From: Verrucomicrobiota bacterium | GTDB lineage: Bacteria; Verrucomicrobiota; Verrucomicrobiia; Chthoniobacterales; SZAS-18 | DNA: 64,000 nucleotides | Direction: 5' to 3' | Assembly (NCBI GenBank): GCA_018240025.1 | Contig: JAFEGM010000032.1 | Span: 129,618-193,617, forward strand | Shown: positions 35,205 to 44,026 of the stretch, piece by piece | Layout of the letters: every line of letters begins with the position of its first letter | Position numbering within the stretch: position 1 is the stretch's first letter | The notes under the pieces: model-generated | The model's database searches: none | The model's input: only the letters and a program-made list of their open reading frames with translations | Told to the model about the DNA's origin: nothing | Made by a program: the position numbers and the translations under genes

Positions 35205-35526
35205 CCATGAACCAACCCGACCGCGCGGGTTGCGCAATTCGGGAATGGCGGGAAAATGAGGCCCAAATTACCCAAAAGAGGGCGGCTCGAAGGCTGTTTT
35301 ACGCCATGGCACGGTTTGCAGCGCTGAGAGGGTCGGAGAGGGCGGAAATTTAGGACGGAGGGACGGGGAGGACTGGCGGCGATGCCCGCTGCCCAGGCTG
35401 ATCGTAGCAGGCCCGTTGGGCGGAGCGCACCAGCTCAGCATGCAGGCGGAATGCGGCGACCAAACGCTGCGGCCGCCGACCACAAGGTCTTGGCAACGGC
35501 GCGCTGGAAAGATAACCACACGCCCA
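35205..35526. other. Spacer upstream of the M12 peptidase
   Basis: About 320 bp between divergent genes, including an AT-richer stretch (GAAAATGAGGCCCAAATTACC) about 50 bp before the M12 start that may hold its promoter. No gene, repeat or clear site was found. Confidence 0.35.
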
Positions 35527-35871
35527 ATGTCCTCCGTTTTGCGATTTGTCGGCGCTTTCATCGCGAGCCTGGGATTGATTCTTGGAACGATGATCCTACG
35601 CGACACTGCGGGTCGCTTTCATCCCGTGAGGGCTCCGCTGGTAGCCGGTGCCATCCTGCTCCTCGGTATCGGAGTCGCGTTCAGGAAGCGTTGGGCGCTC
35701 TGGTTTTTAGCTTTCGCGTCGGTATACTACGCCGGAGAAATGGCGTATGCCTGCTACGACGGGAAGGTGCCGTTTTCGGTTTCCTTCTTGAACTGCCTGG
35801 GGGCACTCGCTGTGGCTGTTCTCCTCGGGCGGAGAGCTTCGTCGAGCGAACCGGATAGCGAGGCAAGGTAG
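35527..35871 (+). CDS. Small integral membrane protein, unknown
   Basis: Protein of 114 residues with three or four hydrophobic segments: RFVGAFIASLGLILGTMIL (about 5-23), APLVAGAILLLGIGVAF (about 36-52), a Trp/Ala-rich helix ALWFLAFASVYYAGEMAY (about 57-74), and LNCLGALAVAVLLG (about 87-100). The C-terminus is acidic. No family is recognised. The open frame extends upstream to 35416, but the hydrophobic N-terminus suggests 35527 as the start. It lies alone between the M12 peptidase and cyclophilin genes. Confidence 0.6.
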   Translation: MSSVLRFVGAFIASLGLILGTMILRDTAGRFHPVRAPLVAGAILLLGIGVAFRKRWALWFLAFASVYYAGEMAYACYDGKVPFSVSFLNCLGALAVAVLLGRRASSSEPDSEAR

Positions 35872-35982
35872 GGCGCTAGCTGGGGATTCGCTGGACGAGC
35901 GGACGCGCGGGTTAGGCTCCTGCCGGAGCAGCGTTGTCGCGCGTCCACCGTCCACCGCAGCCGGCTTCGCTTGGCCGCCAAC

Positions 35983-36014
35983 AAAAACGCCCGGCTCGCG
36001 GGGCGCGCCGGGCG
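35983..36014 (-). terminator. Rho-independent terminator of the cyclophilin gene
   Basis: On the minus strand CGCCCGGC pairs with GCCGGGCG around an 11-base loop, followed by TTTTTGT. It lies about 36 bp after the cyclophilin stop. Confidence 0.8.
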
Positions 36015-36049
36015 TGGTGGGGAGACCCTCGGTCGGAGCTGATGCGCGC

Positions 36050-36745
36050 TCAGGGCAGCACCGTGGCCGACTTGATGTAGTCGAGGTTCGGGAAGTCCTT
36101 TTTCAGGTAGGCATTCCCCTCGGTCTGGACCTTGCCCTGGAAGGGCCCGTTGCCGCTCGGGGCGCCCTCGCCGTATTCGCCGTTGAGTTTGTCCAGCACG
36201 TCGAGGCCTTCGACCACCTTGCCGAAGGAAGCGAAGCCCATGCCGTCGAGGCGGGCGTTGTCGACCAGATTGATGAACAGCTGCGTGGTGCGCGAGTTGG
36301 GGCCGGAAGTCGCGAAGGTGATGGCGCCGCGGGCGTTGCTGCTCTTGACCGGGTCGTCCGTGATGCGGGCGTTGCGCCAGATCGCGTTGAGCTTCGGATC
36401 GCCGTGAATGCCGAACTGGGCCATGAAGCCCGGGATGACGCGGAAGAAGGCGATGTCCGTGAAGTAGCCCGCCTTCACGAGGTTGAAGAAGCGGTCGGCC
36501 CCCTGCGGAGCGTTGGCGCGGGTGATCTCGAGTACGATCGCGCCCTTCGTCGTGTCGAAGCGTACCTTATACGATTCGGGCGCAGTTTCGGTCAGCTTCG
36601 ACGGATTGGTCAGGTCGGCTGTGGCGGGCGCGGCGGCCGGCGCCTCCTTGGCCGCGGGCGGCGGCGCGGCCGGCTTGTCCTGTGCGAAAGTCGACAGCGC
36701 GCCGAGTCCGGCGCCGAGGAAGAGAGCAAGGAAGGATTTCTTCAT
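36050..36745 (-). CDS. Exported cyclophilin-type peptidyl-prolyl isomerase
   Basis: Folding catalyst of 231 residues that interconverts cis and trans prolyl bonds, exported by an N-terminal signal peptide (MKKSFLALFLGAGLGALSTFA). A Pro/Ala-rich linker (about 23-48) leads to a cyclophilin domain: FFNLVKAGYFTDIAFFRVIPGFMAQFG contains the catalytic Arg in FFRVIPGFM, and TSGPNSRTTQLFINLVDN and FGKVVEGLDVLDKL follow in the expected order. The start at 36745 is fixed by the signal peptide; the frame continues upstream to 37003 only through simple repeats. It is divergent from galE and has its own terminator. Confidence 0.93.
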   Translation of the reverse strand: MKKSFLALFLGAGLGALSTFAQDKPAAPPPAAKEAPAAAPATADLTNPSKLTETAPESYKVRFDTTKGAIVLEITRANAPQGADRFFNLVKAGYFTDIAFFRVIPGFMAQFGIHGDPKLNAIWRNARITDDPVKSSNARGAITFATSGPNSRTTQLFINLVDNARLDGMGFASFGKVVEGLDVLDKLNGEYGEGAPSGNGPFQGKVQTEGNAYLKKDFPNLDYIKSATVLP

Positions 36746-37061
36746 GGGAGCGGGACTGAGCCATAGGGCGCGGGCTCTGTCACGCGGGAGGTGGCGGCGG
36801 GGAGCGGGGGAGCTGAGGAGGAGCGGAGGAGCGGAGGAGGAGGGGAGCCGAAGGCCGTGGAGTGCGTGCGGCTTGCCGCCGCTTTCATCGAGGCAGCTTG
36901 CTGCCGCCGCGGCGGGAATCGGGGGAGCGGGGGCGAGAGTAGGAGTAGGAGTGGGAGTGGGAGTAGGAGTGGGAGTGGGAGTGGGAGTGGCGGCCCCGGA
37001 CACGCTCCGGCGAAAATTGTCCGTTGAATCCGGCCGAAATCTGCGGACTGCCTATTCTCCC
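36746..37061. other. Divergent spacer with purine-rich and GGGAGT repeats
   Basis: The 316-bp gap between the cyclophilin gene and galE holds a purine-rich stretch (36790-36850, GAGGAGCGGAGG-type repeats) and a hexamer array (36935-36990). No gene is supported; long Thr-Pro coding across the array on the minus strand is an artefact of the repeat. Confidence 0.6.
36935..36990. repeat. GGGAGT/AGGAGT hexamer array
   Basis: About nine hexamers alternating GGGAGT and AGGAGT, a pure-purine strand except for one T per unit. It lies about 70 bp upstream of galE. Such a run could adopt non-B DNA and is a likely site of length variation. Confidence 0.85.
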
Positions 37062-38033
37062 ATGAAGATCTTCGTCACCGGCGGGGCCGGCTACATCGGC
37101 AGCAACTGCGTGGACCAGCTCATTCGCCGCGGCGATGAGGTGGTCGTCTTCGACAATCTCACCGAGGGGCACCGGGCGGCGGTGCATCCGCAGGCGAAGC
37201 TGATCGTCGGCGACCTGCAGGACGCGGGCTGCATCAGCGCGGCCATGCAGGCGGAGCGGCCGGATGCGGTCATGCACTTCGCGGCCAATGCGCTGGTCGG
37301 GGAGTCGATGGTCAATCCTTCGAAATACTTCAACAACAACGTGCGGGGCGGTCTCAACCTGCTCGACGCCATGGTCACAGCCGGCGTGAAGCGCTTCGTC
37401 TTCTCGTCCACCTGCGCCACCTTCGGCGTGCCGGAGCGGGTGCCGATCGACGAGTCGGTGCCGCAGCGACCGATCAATCCGTACGGCCAGTCGAAGCTGA
37501 TGTTCGAGGACATTCTGCGCTGGTACGACCGACTGCACGGCATCGTCTTCGTCTCGCTGCGCTACTTCAACGCAGCCGGCGCGGGCGAGACCTACGGCGA
37601 GGACCATCGGATCGAAACGCACCTCATTCCGAACGTGCTCAAGGTCGCGCTCGGGCAGCGGGAGTCGGTCGACGTCTTCGGCGGGGATTACGAGACGCCC
37701 GACGGCAGCTGCATCCGCGACTACATCCACATCATCGACCTGGCCGAGGCGCATCTCCTCGCCCTGACGCGAAAGGAAAGCGCGTTCTACAATCTCGGCA
37801 CCGGCGGCGGCAACTCGGTCTTCGAGGTCATCGAATGCTGCCGGCGCATCACCGGCCATCCCATTCCCGCCGTGGTCAAGCCGCGTCGCCCGGGCGATCC
37901 GCCGCGACTCATCGCTGGCTCCGCCAAGATCGAAGCCGAACTCGGCTGGAAGCCGCGCTTCCAAAAGCTGGATGCGATCATCGCCAGCGCCTGGGCCTGG
38001 CATCAGAAGCATCCGCACGGGTACGGGGATTGA
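37062..38033 (+). CDS. galE: UDP-glucose 4-epimerase
   Basis: Short-chain dehydrogenase-type epimerase of 323 residues interconverting UDP-glucose and UDP-galactose. The N-terminal NAD motif is VTGGAGYIGSNCVDQL. The catalytic residues are recognisable as Ser/Thr in FSSTCATFGVP and Tyr-x-x-x-Lys in NPYGQSKLMFE, with the sugar-binding region LRYFNAAGA and the C-terminal motif CIRDYIHIIDLAEAHLLAL. Length fits bacterial GalE (about 330 residues), though related NDP-sugar epimerases cannot be excluded. The leader GCGGACTGCCTATTCTCCC-ATG resembles the right half of the start-proximal palindrome seen at other genes. Confidence 0.9.
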   Translation: MKIFVTGGAGYIGSNCVDQLIRRGDEVVVFDNLTEGHRAAVHPQAKLIVGDLQDAGCISAAMQAERPDAVMHFAANALVGESMVNPSKYFNNNVRGGLNLLDAMVTAGVKRFVFSSTCATFGVPERVPIDESVPQRPINPYGQSKLMFEDILRWYDRLHGIVFVSLRYFNAAGAGETYGEDHRIETHLIPNVLKVALGQRESVDVFGGDYETPDGSCIRDYIHIIDLAEAHLLALTRKESAFYNLGTGGGNSVFEVIECCRRITGHPIPAVVKPRRPGDPPRLIAGSAKIEAELGWKPRFQKLDAIIASAWAWHQKHPHGYGD

Positions 38034-38144
38034 AGGGCGAACGAAGAGCGACGATTGAGTCGGGTGCTTGAAGGTTGAACCCAGACGTCTCTCTTCCTGC
38101 GCGACCTCCCCCCGATTCTTCGTCTCTCCCTCCCCTGAACCCTG

Positions 38145-38163
38145 CCGCACTCGGTGAGTGCGG
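38145..38163 (+). promoter_or_regulatory. Start-proximal palindrome, copy D (CoA-transferase leader)
   Basis: CCGCACTCGGTGAGTGCGG, an 8-bp stem with a three-base centre, ending 11 bp before the CoA-transferase ATG. The following ATTCCTTCCCC-ATG is like that after copy C at uvrB. Confidence 0.6.
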
Positions 38164-38174
38164 ATTCCTTCCCC

Positions 38175-39530
38175 ATGAGCAAGCACTACCCTGACGCGGC
38201 CAGCGCCCTGGCCGGACTCCTCCACGACCACATGACGGTTGCCGCGGGCGGCTTCGGCCTTTGCGGCATTCCCGAAAACCTCATCGCGGCGCTGCGCGAC
38301 AGCGGCACGACCGGACTGACCATCGTCGGCAACAATGCCGGCGTGGACGACTTCGGCATGGGCGTGCTGCTCAAGACGCGGCAGGTGAAGAAGGTCATGG
38401 CCTCCTACGTGGGCGAGAACAAGGAGTTCGAGCGGCAGGTGCTGGCGGGGGAGCTCGAGTTGGAGCTCATCCCGCAGGGCACGCTGGCCGAGCGGCTGCG
38501 CGCGGGCGGAGCCGGCATTCCGGGCTTCTACACGCGCACGGCCTTCGGCACGAAGCTGGCTGAGGGCAAGGAGACGAAGAGCTTCGGCGGCCGCGAATAC
38601 GTGCTCGAGCCGGCCATCCGGGCCGATGTGGCCATCGTGAAGGCCTGGAAGGGCGATAAATCCGGCAACCTCGTCTACCGGAAGACGGCGCGGAATTTCA
38701 ATCCAATGATCGCCACCTGCGCCGACGTCTGCGTGGCCGAGGTGGAGGAACTGGTCGAGGTCGGCGAACTCGATCCGGACCAGATCCATACCCCGGGCAT
38801 TTTTGTCGACCGCATCATCCAGGGCGCGAAGTACGAGAAGCGGATCGAGTTTCGCACCGTGCAGGGCGCGGCCGTTTCCAAGAAGGAAACGCCGATCCGC
38901 GAGCTCATGGCCCGTCGCGCCGCGCAGGAGCTGCGCGACGGTTACTACGTCAATCTCGGCATCGGCATCCCGACGCTGGTGGCAAACTTCATCCCGGCAG
39001 GCATGAAGGTCACGCTGCAGTCGGAGAACGGTCTACTCGGGATCGGGCCGTTTCCGACCGACGACGCGGTCGACCCCGACCTGATCAATGCGGGCAAGCA
39101 GACCATCACCACGCTGCCGGGCTCGGCCTTTTTCTCGAGCGCCGATTCCTTCGGCATGATCCGCGGCGGGCACATCGATCTCTCGATTCTCGGCGCGCTG
39201 GAAGTGGCGGATAACGGCGACATCGCCAACTGGATGGTGCCAGGCAAGATGGTGAAGGGTCCCGGCGGCGCGATGGATCTGGTGGCTGGCGTGAAGCGCG
39301 TAGTCGCGGTCATGGAGCACACCGCCAAGGACGGCAGCTCCAAGATCCTGACCAACTGCACCCTGCCGATCACGGGCAAGGGCGTGGTCAGCCTCATCAT
39401 CACCGACCTGTGCGTCTTCGAGGTGAAGTCCGGTGGCGGCTTGGTCCTCAAGGAGCTGCACCCTGGCGTGACGCTCGAAGAGGTGCGCGCGAAGACTGCC
39501 GCTCCCTTCGAGGTCGGACTGCCGAGCTAG
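38175..39530 (+). CDS. Fused 3-oxoacid (SCOT-type) CoA-transferase
   Basis: Enzyme of 451 residues moving CoA between succinyl-CoA and 3-oxoacids such as acetoacetate. The A-type domain (1-235) has [19 protein letters not shown] and the B-type domain (245-445) has [13 protein letters not shown] and the catalytic Glu in [11 protein letters not shown]. In many bacteria the two are separate genes (scoA/scoB); here they form one chain, as in mitochondrial SCOT. The junction is [19 protein letters not shown]. Probable role: ketone-body or short-chain acyl metabolism. The gene stands alone, after a copy of the start-proximal palindrome. Confidence 0.92.
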   Translation: MSKHYPDAASALAGLLHDHMTVAAGGFGLCGIPENLIAALRDSGTTGLTIVGNNAGVDDFGMGVLLKTRQVKKVMASYVGENKEFERQVLAGELELELIPQGTLAERLRAGGAGIPGFYTRTAFGTKLAEGKETKSFGGREYVLEPAIRADVAIVKAWKGDKSGNLVYRKTARNFNPMIATCADVCVAEVEELVEVGELDPDQIHTPGIFVDRIIQGAKYEKRIEFRTVQGAAVSKKETPIRELMARRAAQELRDGYYVNLGIGIPTLVANFIPAGMKVTLQSENGLLGIGPFPTDDAVDPDLINAGKQTITTLPGSAFFSSADSFGMIRGGHIDLSILGALEVADNGDIANWMVPGKMVKGPGGAMDLVAGVKRVVAVMEHTAKDGSSKILTNCTLPITGKGVVSLIITDLCVFEVKSGGGLVLKELHPGVTLEEVRAKTAAPFEVGLPS

Positions 39531-39563
39531 GGCCGGCAGAGGCAGGCTTCGCCGGCAGTTACA

Positions 39564-39607
39564 AAAAGGCCAAAAGGCCAGAGTGACCCAGAGTTGGTAA
39601 TCTGGGG
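39564..39607 (-). terminator. Possible terminator of the LOG gene
   Basis: On the minus strand a CCCAGA/TCTGGG hairpin (39588-39607) is followed by GGCC-TTTT-GGCC and five T residues (39564-39580). It is about 130 bp after the LOG stop codon, so the link is tentative. Confidence 0.45.
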
Positions 39608-39739
39608 CTTTGGCCCCCTAGCCCTTTCGTGGCCACGCGAGGACGTCGCGATCCGGCCGGCTACGACATTCGTGAAAAACTATGGCGGGCGCAGGTCGAG
39701 CGCGCGGAGTGAGTGGCCGCCGCCGCTCCGCCGTGGACC

Positions 39740-40324
39740 CTATTTCGTCTCGAACCACTTGGATTCGACCGGCACGTCTCTGGCGGCTTCGATCTGCTCG
39801 AAGATCTCCGGCACGGTGCGGGCGACGCGGAAGAGCTGCATGTTCGAAGGCTTGAAAAAGCGGTCGGCCAGCATGCGCTCGAACAGGCGGATGAGATCGT
39901 CGTAGAATCCGTCCTGATTCAGGAAAACGCATGGCTTCTGCACCACCTCGAGCTGGCGCAGCGTCAGGATTTCCATGATTTCCTCCAGCGTGCCGAAGCC
40001 GCCGGGCAGGGCCACGAAGGCATCGGCGCGGGTCTCCATGAGGAGCTTCCGCTCGCGCATGGTGACGACCGTCACGAGTTCGTCGGCCTCGTCGAAGGCC
40101 AGCTCGAGCGACTTCATGAACTCGGGAATGACACCGACCACGCGACCGCCGGCAGTCTTGGTTTCGCGCGCCACCGCACCCATCAGGCCGGTGTTGCCGC
40201 CGCCGTAGACGAGCCCCCAGCCGCGCTGTACGAGTTCGCGGCCGAGCTCCTCGGCGGCGGCGTAGTATTTGCGGTCGAGCCGGTCGCTCGAGGAGCAATA
40301 GACGCAGAGCAGATTGGGCTTCAC
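39740..40324 (-). CDS. LOG-family protein (TIGR00730-type)
   Basis: Rossmann-fold phosphoribohydrolase-like protein of 194 residues. The LOG signature PGGFGTLEEIMEIL (PGGxGTxxE) and the MRERK segment are both intact, with YGGGNTGLMGAVA near the N-terminus. Members cleave nucleoside 5'-monophosphates to base and ribose phosphate, and some produce cytokinins. The start is a GTG at 40322-40324 (VKPNLLCVYCSSSD); the first ATG of the frame (40399) would overlap the upstream antiporter gene. It follows that gene by 28 bp and is probably on the same transcript. Confidence 0.88.
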   Translation of the reverse strand: MKPNLLCVYCSSSDRLDRKYYAAAEELGRELVQRGWGLVYGGGNTGLMGAVARETKTAGGRVVGVIPEFMKSLELAFDEADELVTVVTMRERKLLMETRADAFVALPGGFGTLEEIMEILTLRQLEVVQKPCVFLNQDGFYDDLIRLFERMLADRFFKPSNMQLFRVARTVPEIFEQIEAARDVPVESKWFETK

Positions 40325-40352
40325 GGGAGGCGGGGAAGGGCGAGTTGTTCTC

Positions 40353-42089
40353 TCAGGGCATGACCTCGGCGCGCTCGCGCAGCCGCACCTCGAGCGCATG
40401 GCGCTTTTCGTCGAGGAGCGAATCCAGCGCGGCGCGGATGGCCACGGTCAGGTCGGAGGCTTCGCCCAGTCGCCCGTAGCTGACGTAGTCGGCCCCGGCC
40501 AGACGCAGATGGACGTATTCGCTCAGCTGCTCGGCCGACACGAGAATCTTGGCCGTCGGGTTCAAGGCCCGCACCTGCCGGACGAGCTTCTCGTTGGTGG
40601 TGCCTTTGAGCAGGCTGTCGGGAATGGTGCAGACGATGACCTCGGCATTCGCGATCCCGGCGTGCGCGAGAGTTTCGCGCTGGCTGATGTCGCCGTAGGT
40701 CACATGGATGTCGCGCCGCTTGAGCTCCGCGTGGACGTGCGGGTTGAAATCGACCACCGCGATTTCCTCGCGCAGTTCGGGATGGGTGCGGACCAGTTCC
40801 TCGACCAGCGAGCTGGCGGTGCGGAAGAAGCCGAGCAGCACGACCTTGTGCGCGCCGCCGTGCGAGTGGCCTTCGCCGGGGCTGTGCTCGCCGGCATCGA
40901 GGTCGCGCAGGCCGGCTTTTTTCAGCAGCGGGATGGTCCCGCGCACGATGCTGTCGGACTTGGCGATCGCGAGGCTCGAAATCGCCGCCAACGCGGCGAA
41001 GGCGAGCGAGACCGAACCGGTAATCTCCGCGCTGACGTGGCCTTCCTTGGCGCCCAGCGCGAGGACCACGAGCGAGAACTCGCTCAGCTGCGCCAGATTG
41101 AGCGAAGGCAGGAAACTCATGCGTAGCCCCGAACGCATCAGGTAGAGCGGCGTGAAGGTCGTGATGAAACGGCTCGCCACCACGAAGAGCGAGACGATCA
41201 GCGCCCACTTGGCCAGCGAGAGGGTGGGCATCGGGATGGTCATGCCCAGACCCACGAAGAAGAGCGTGACGAAGAAATCGCGCAGGCTGGTGACCTTGGC
41301 CGTGACGTCGAGCGCGTAGGGGAAGGTGGAGAGCGAGACGCCCGCGACCAGCGCGCCCATCTCGCGGGACAAATGCAGCCGCGAGGCAAACTCGCCGACC
41401 ATGAAGCACCAGGCCAGCGCGCCGACCAGCACCAGCTCGGGCAGGCGGGCCACGCTCTTGAAGATGGCCGGCAGCACGTAGCGCGAGACCAGCAGCGAGA
41501 CCGAGACCAGCACGGCTACGCGGGTGAGCGAGAGCAGCAGCACCAGCGGGTTGAGATTGTTCAGGCTCGGCTGAATGGCCAGGAAAAGGATGGCGGCAAG
41601 ATCCTGCAGCACCAGCACGCCGAGGGTGATGCGGCCGGCGAGCGTATCGAGCTCGCGCTTCTCGTACAGCACCTTGACGATGATGACCGTGCTGCTGAGG
41701 GCAGCGCCTATGCCTAGATAGAGCGCATCCCAGTTGCCCGCCTTACCCAGCGAGAAGCCCAGCAGCAGGAAGAAGATGATGCCGATGGCCACGCCAACGC
41801 CGATCTGCACGCCCGCGGTGACCAGGATCGATTTACCGGCGGAGAGGATCTTTTTCAGATCGATCTCCAACCCGATCATGAAGAGCAGAAATATTAAGCC
41901 TAAGGCTGAGATCGTGGCGATGGAGTCCGGGTTCTCGACCCAGGCCAGCGCAGCCGGGCCGATGAGGAAACCGCCGGCGAGATAGGCCAGGATGACCGGC
42001 TGGCGGGCGATCTGCGCCACGACGCCGAGCGCCCAGGCAAAGCCGATGCAGACCGAAATTTCGCGAATGAGGACGTCGTGACCGGACAT
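40353..42089 (-). CDS. CPA2-type cation:proton antiporter with TrkA-N domain
   Basis: KefB-like membrane protein of 578 residues exchanging K+ or Na+ for protons. About twelve hydrophobic segments (1-385) include LAYLAGGFLIGP and GAALSSTVIIVKVL, and the ion-binding region LLVLQDLAAILFLA with the conserved Gln-Asp pair. A histidine-rich linker (EHSPGEGHSHGGAHK) leads to a RCK/TrkA-N NAD-binding domain (about 425-540, KVVLLGFFRTASSLVEEL). Start chosen at MSGHDVLIREI (42089); a start 21 codons upstream is possible. It lies 81 bp after the MscS gene and 28 bp before the LOG gene, all in one direction, which suggests an ion-homeostasis unit. Confidence 0.9.
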   Translation of the reverse strand: MSGHDVLIREISVCIGFAWALGVVAQIARQPVILAYLAGGFLIGPAALAWVENPDSIATISALGLIFLLFMIGLEIDLKKILSAGKSILVTAGVQIGVGVAIGIIFFLLLGFSLGKAGNWDALYLGIGAALSSTVIIVKVLYEKRELDTLAGRITLGVLVLQDLAAILFLAIQPSLNNLNPLVLLLSLTRVAVLVSVSLLVSRYVLPAIFKSVARLPELVLVGALAWCFMVGEFASRLHLSREMGALVAGVSLSTFPYALDVTAKVTSLRDFFVTLFFVGLGMTIPMPTLSLAKWALIVSLFVVASRFITTFTPLYLMRSGLRMSFLPSLNLAQLSEFSLVVLALGAKEGHVSAEITGSVSLAFAALAAISSLAIAKSDSIVRGTIPLLKKAGLRDLDAGEHSPGEGHSHGGAHKVVLLGFFRTASSLVEELVRTHPELREEIAVVDFNPHVHAELKRRDIHVTYGDISQRETLAHAGIANAEVIVCTIPDSLLKGTTNEKLVRQVRALNPTAKILVSAEQLSEYVHLRLAGADYVSYGRLGEASDLTVAIRAALDSLLDEKRHALEVRLRERAEVMP

Positions 42090-42170
42090 GGAGAGGAGGG
42101 GCCGCGCCAGCAGCGGCGCGGGGTCCGTTATCCAATCTCCCTGTTCGCGCAACGTCGCGCTTCCTCTTCT

Positions 42171-43736
42171 TCACAGCTCGAAGAACGCACGCAACCGCGT
42201 GAGGAAGTTCTCCTGATAGCTGCTGTGCCGCGCCGGATCGACCGGAGCATGGCCATTGACCGTGCGCTGCGCGTGTCCCTCGGTTTCGAGCCGCCGTCGC
42301 GCCAGCAGGTCGGAAAGCCGCTGCACCAGGCTCTCTTCGCGGCTCAGAAGGCTGGCGAAGACCTTCTTGGTGATCTCCAGCACCTCGCAATCTTCGCTCG
42401 CCTGCACCGTGGCGCTGCGCGGCTCGCCGGTCAGCAGCGACATCTCGCCGAAGCAGTCGCCGGCGCGCAGCCGCGCCACTTCGCTGGACTCGCCGCCTGC
42501 GCCCCGGACCAGGACGCTCGCGACCCCGCTGACGAGCACGAACATGGAATCGCCCGGCGCCTGCTCCACGATGATGCGCTCCCCGCGGCCGAAGGTCCGG
42601 GTGGGGCATTTCTCCAGCAAATGGTCGAGATGTTCCGTATCGAGCACCTGGAACACCGGCTGTGACTGCAGGCGCGCCCGCAGCTCCTCGTGGCGGGCGC
42701 CATGGCGTCGGCCGTCGGTGCGCGGACGCGGGGCCAGCTGCACCGTGCGGATGGGGAAGGGGATGCCGATCTCGGCCCGGCGCAGGGCGTACCAGATGTT
42801 GGTGCGCACGCCGTCGGCGATCTGCAGGTGGCGGTGGTGGTTGATGATCCAATACCGCACCTCGTAGAGCACCGCCGAGTCCCCGAAGTTCTTGAGAAAC
42901 ACATCCGGCTCCGGCTTGGCCAGCACGTCCTCCACCGCCGCCGCGGCCGCGCGCAGCACCTCGCGCACTCGGTTGGGCGGTGCGGCGTAATCGACGCCCA
43001 CCTCGATCCGGAGCGCATGCGGTCGCGAAAGCTGATGCCCGTGCCGCTCGTGACCGGAGAAGTTGGTGATCGTCTCGCTCGTGATCTTCGAGTTCGGGAC
43101 GTCGAGCACGATGTTGTCGAGCGTGCGGAAGCGGGTAGAGCGCCAATTGATCTCCACCACCTGCACGTGCTGGTGCTCGATCAGCACCCAGTCGTGCACG
43201 TGGAAAGGCCGGCTGATGTAGAGCGTGATCCCCGAGAGGATGTTGCCGAGCACGTTCTGGGCGGCGAAGCCGATGGCGATGGCCACGATGCCCGAACCGG
43301 CGATCAGGCCTGGAACCTGCACGTCGTAGTCGATCTGCAGGACCAGCAGCACCGTGGTCACGAAGGCCAGGAGCGAGACCACCTCGCGCAGGAAGCGCGG
43401 CATGGGCTGGTGGCGCTTGGTCTCGAAGAACCACGGCAGCAGCCCGAACGTCACCACCGGCAGCAGGGCGTGCACGCCGCAGAGGATGGCGAGTGCGGCC
43501 GACTCGCGGCGGCCGGGGAGAGCCGGCGCGAGGAGCACGATGGCTCCGTAGAGCCCCAGGCTCGCGGCCGCGACCTGGTAGCTCAGGCCCAACTGCAGGT
43601 GCAGTCGGCGCTTCAACGCCCGACCGGTCACCAGCAGGATCAGGTAGGTGACGAAGACGACGCCACCGAAGCCCACGATCCGCTGCCAAAGCGGCAGTTC
43701 CTGAAAGGCAGCGTGGACGCTTTCGAGTGAGATCAT
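42171..43736 (-). CDS. MscS-type channel with C-terminal cyclic-nucleotide-binding domain
   Basis: Small-conductance mechanosensitive-type channel of 521 residues. Four hydrophobic segments lie in the first 170 residues; the pore helix and beta domain are in LIAGSGIVAIAIGFAAQNVLG and NILSGITLYISRPF, then VNSKITS-like VLDVPNSKITSETI. From about 355 to 470 is a cNMP-binding fold: GERIIVEQAPGDSMFVLVSG, RLRAGDCFGEMSLLTGEPRSATV, the phosphate-binding cassette with FGEMSLLTGEPRSA. This matches known bacterial cyclic-nucleotide-gated channels of the MscS superfamily, which respond to ligand rather than tension. Its place just before a K+/H+ antiporter gene supports a shared osmotic or potassium role. 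Confidence 0.92.
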   Translation of the reverse strand: MISLESVHAAFQELPLWQRIVGFGGVVFVTYLILLVTGRALKRRLHLQLGLSYQVAAASLGLYGAIVLLAPALPGRRESAALAILCGVHALLPVVTFGLLPWFFETKRHQPMPRFLREVVSLLAFVTTVLLVLQIDYDVQVPGLIAGSGIVAIAIGFAAQNVLGNILSGITLYISRPFHVHDWVLIEHQHVQVVEINWRSTRFRTLDNIVLDVPNSKITSETITNFSGHERHGHQLSRPHALRIEVGVDYAAPPNRVREVLRAAAAAVEDVLAKPEPDVFLKNFGDSAVLYEVRYWIINHHRHLQIADGVRTNIWYALRRAEIGIPFPIRTVQLAPRPRTDGRRHGARHEELRARLQSQPVFQVLDTEHLDHLLEKCPTRTFGRGERIIVEQAPGDSMFVLVSGVASVLVRGAGGESSEVARLRAGDCFGEMSLLTGEPRSATVQASEDCEVLEITKKVFASLLSREESLVQRLSDLLARRRLETEGHAQRTVNGHAPVDPARHSSYQENFLTRLRAFFEL

Positions 43737-43924
43737 GGGGAGGCACCGAGAGCCGGGCGCAGCGCAGTGCGCCTAGCCCCCTGCGGCAGGCAGTCTGTTT
43801 TCGCGGGAGTCACGGGCGGGTCAAGTTAATCGCACCGACCGGGGTCGATTCGTGAGTGGAATCCGCTCGCTCGCATCTCGCGCTGGACAGCCCCCAAAAA
43901 CCGCTTACCTATCCTGCTCTGCTC

Positions 43925-43996
43925 GCGCGGTTAGCTCAGTGGTAGAGCGCTTGCTTCACACGCAAGAAGTCGCAGGTTCGAACCCTGCACCGCGCA
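43925..43996 (+). tRNA. tRNA-Val (anticodon CAC)
   Basis: A complete cloverleaf of 72 nt. Acceptor arms GCGCGGT and ACCGCGC pair perfectly, with discriminator A. The D arm is GCTC-AGTGGTA-GAGC, the anticodon arm CTTGC-TTCACAC-GCAAG gives anticodon CAC, and the T arm is GCAGG-TTCGAAC-CCTGC. The 3' CCA is not encoded. It stands alone, next to the universal stress protein genes. Confidence 0.96.
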
Positions 43997-44026
43997 TTTC
44001 TCCTCACGCCCGGCCGGCGCTGACGC

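Noticed and set aside
30708-35210. A 1500-codon open frame on the plus strand
   Set aside because: It is antisense to the M12 peptidase, has Arg/Gly/Ala-rich composition typical of a high-GC shadow frame, and no domain is recognisable.
36750-37003. N-terminal extension of the cyclophilin with a Thr-Pro repeat
   Set aside because: The Thr-Pro run is the translation of the GGGAGT hexamer array; the signal peptide starts at 36745.
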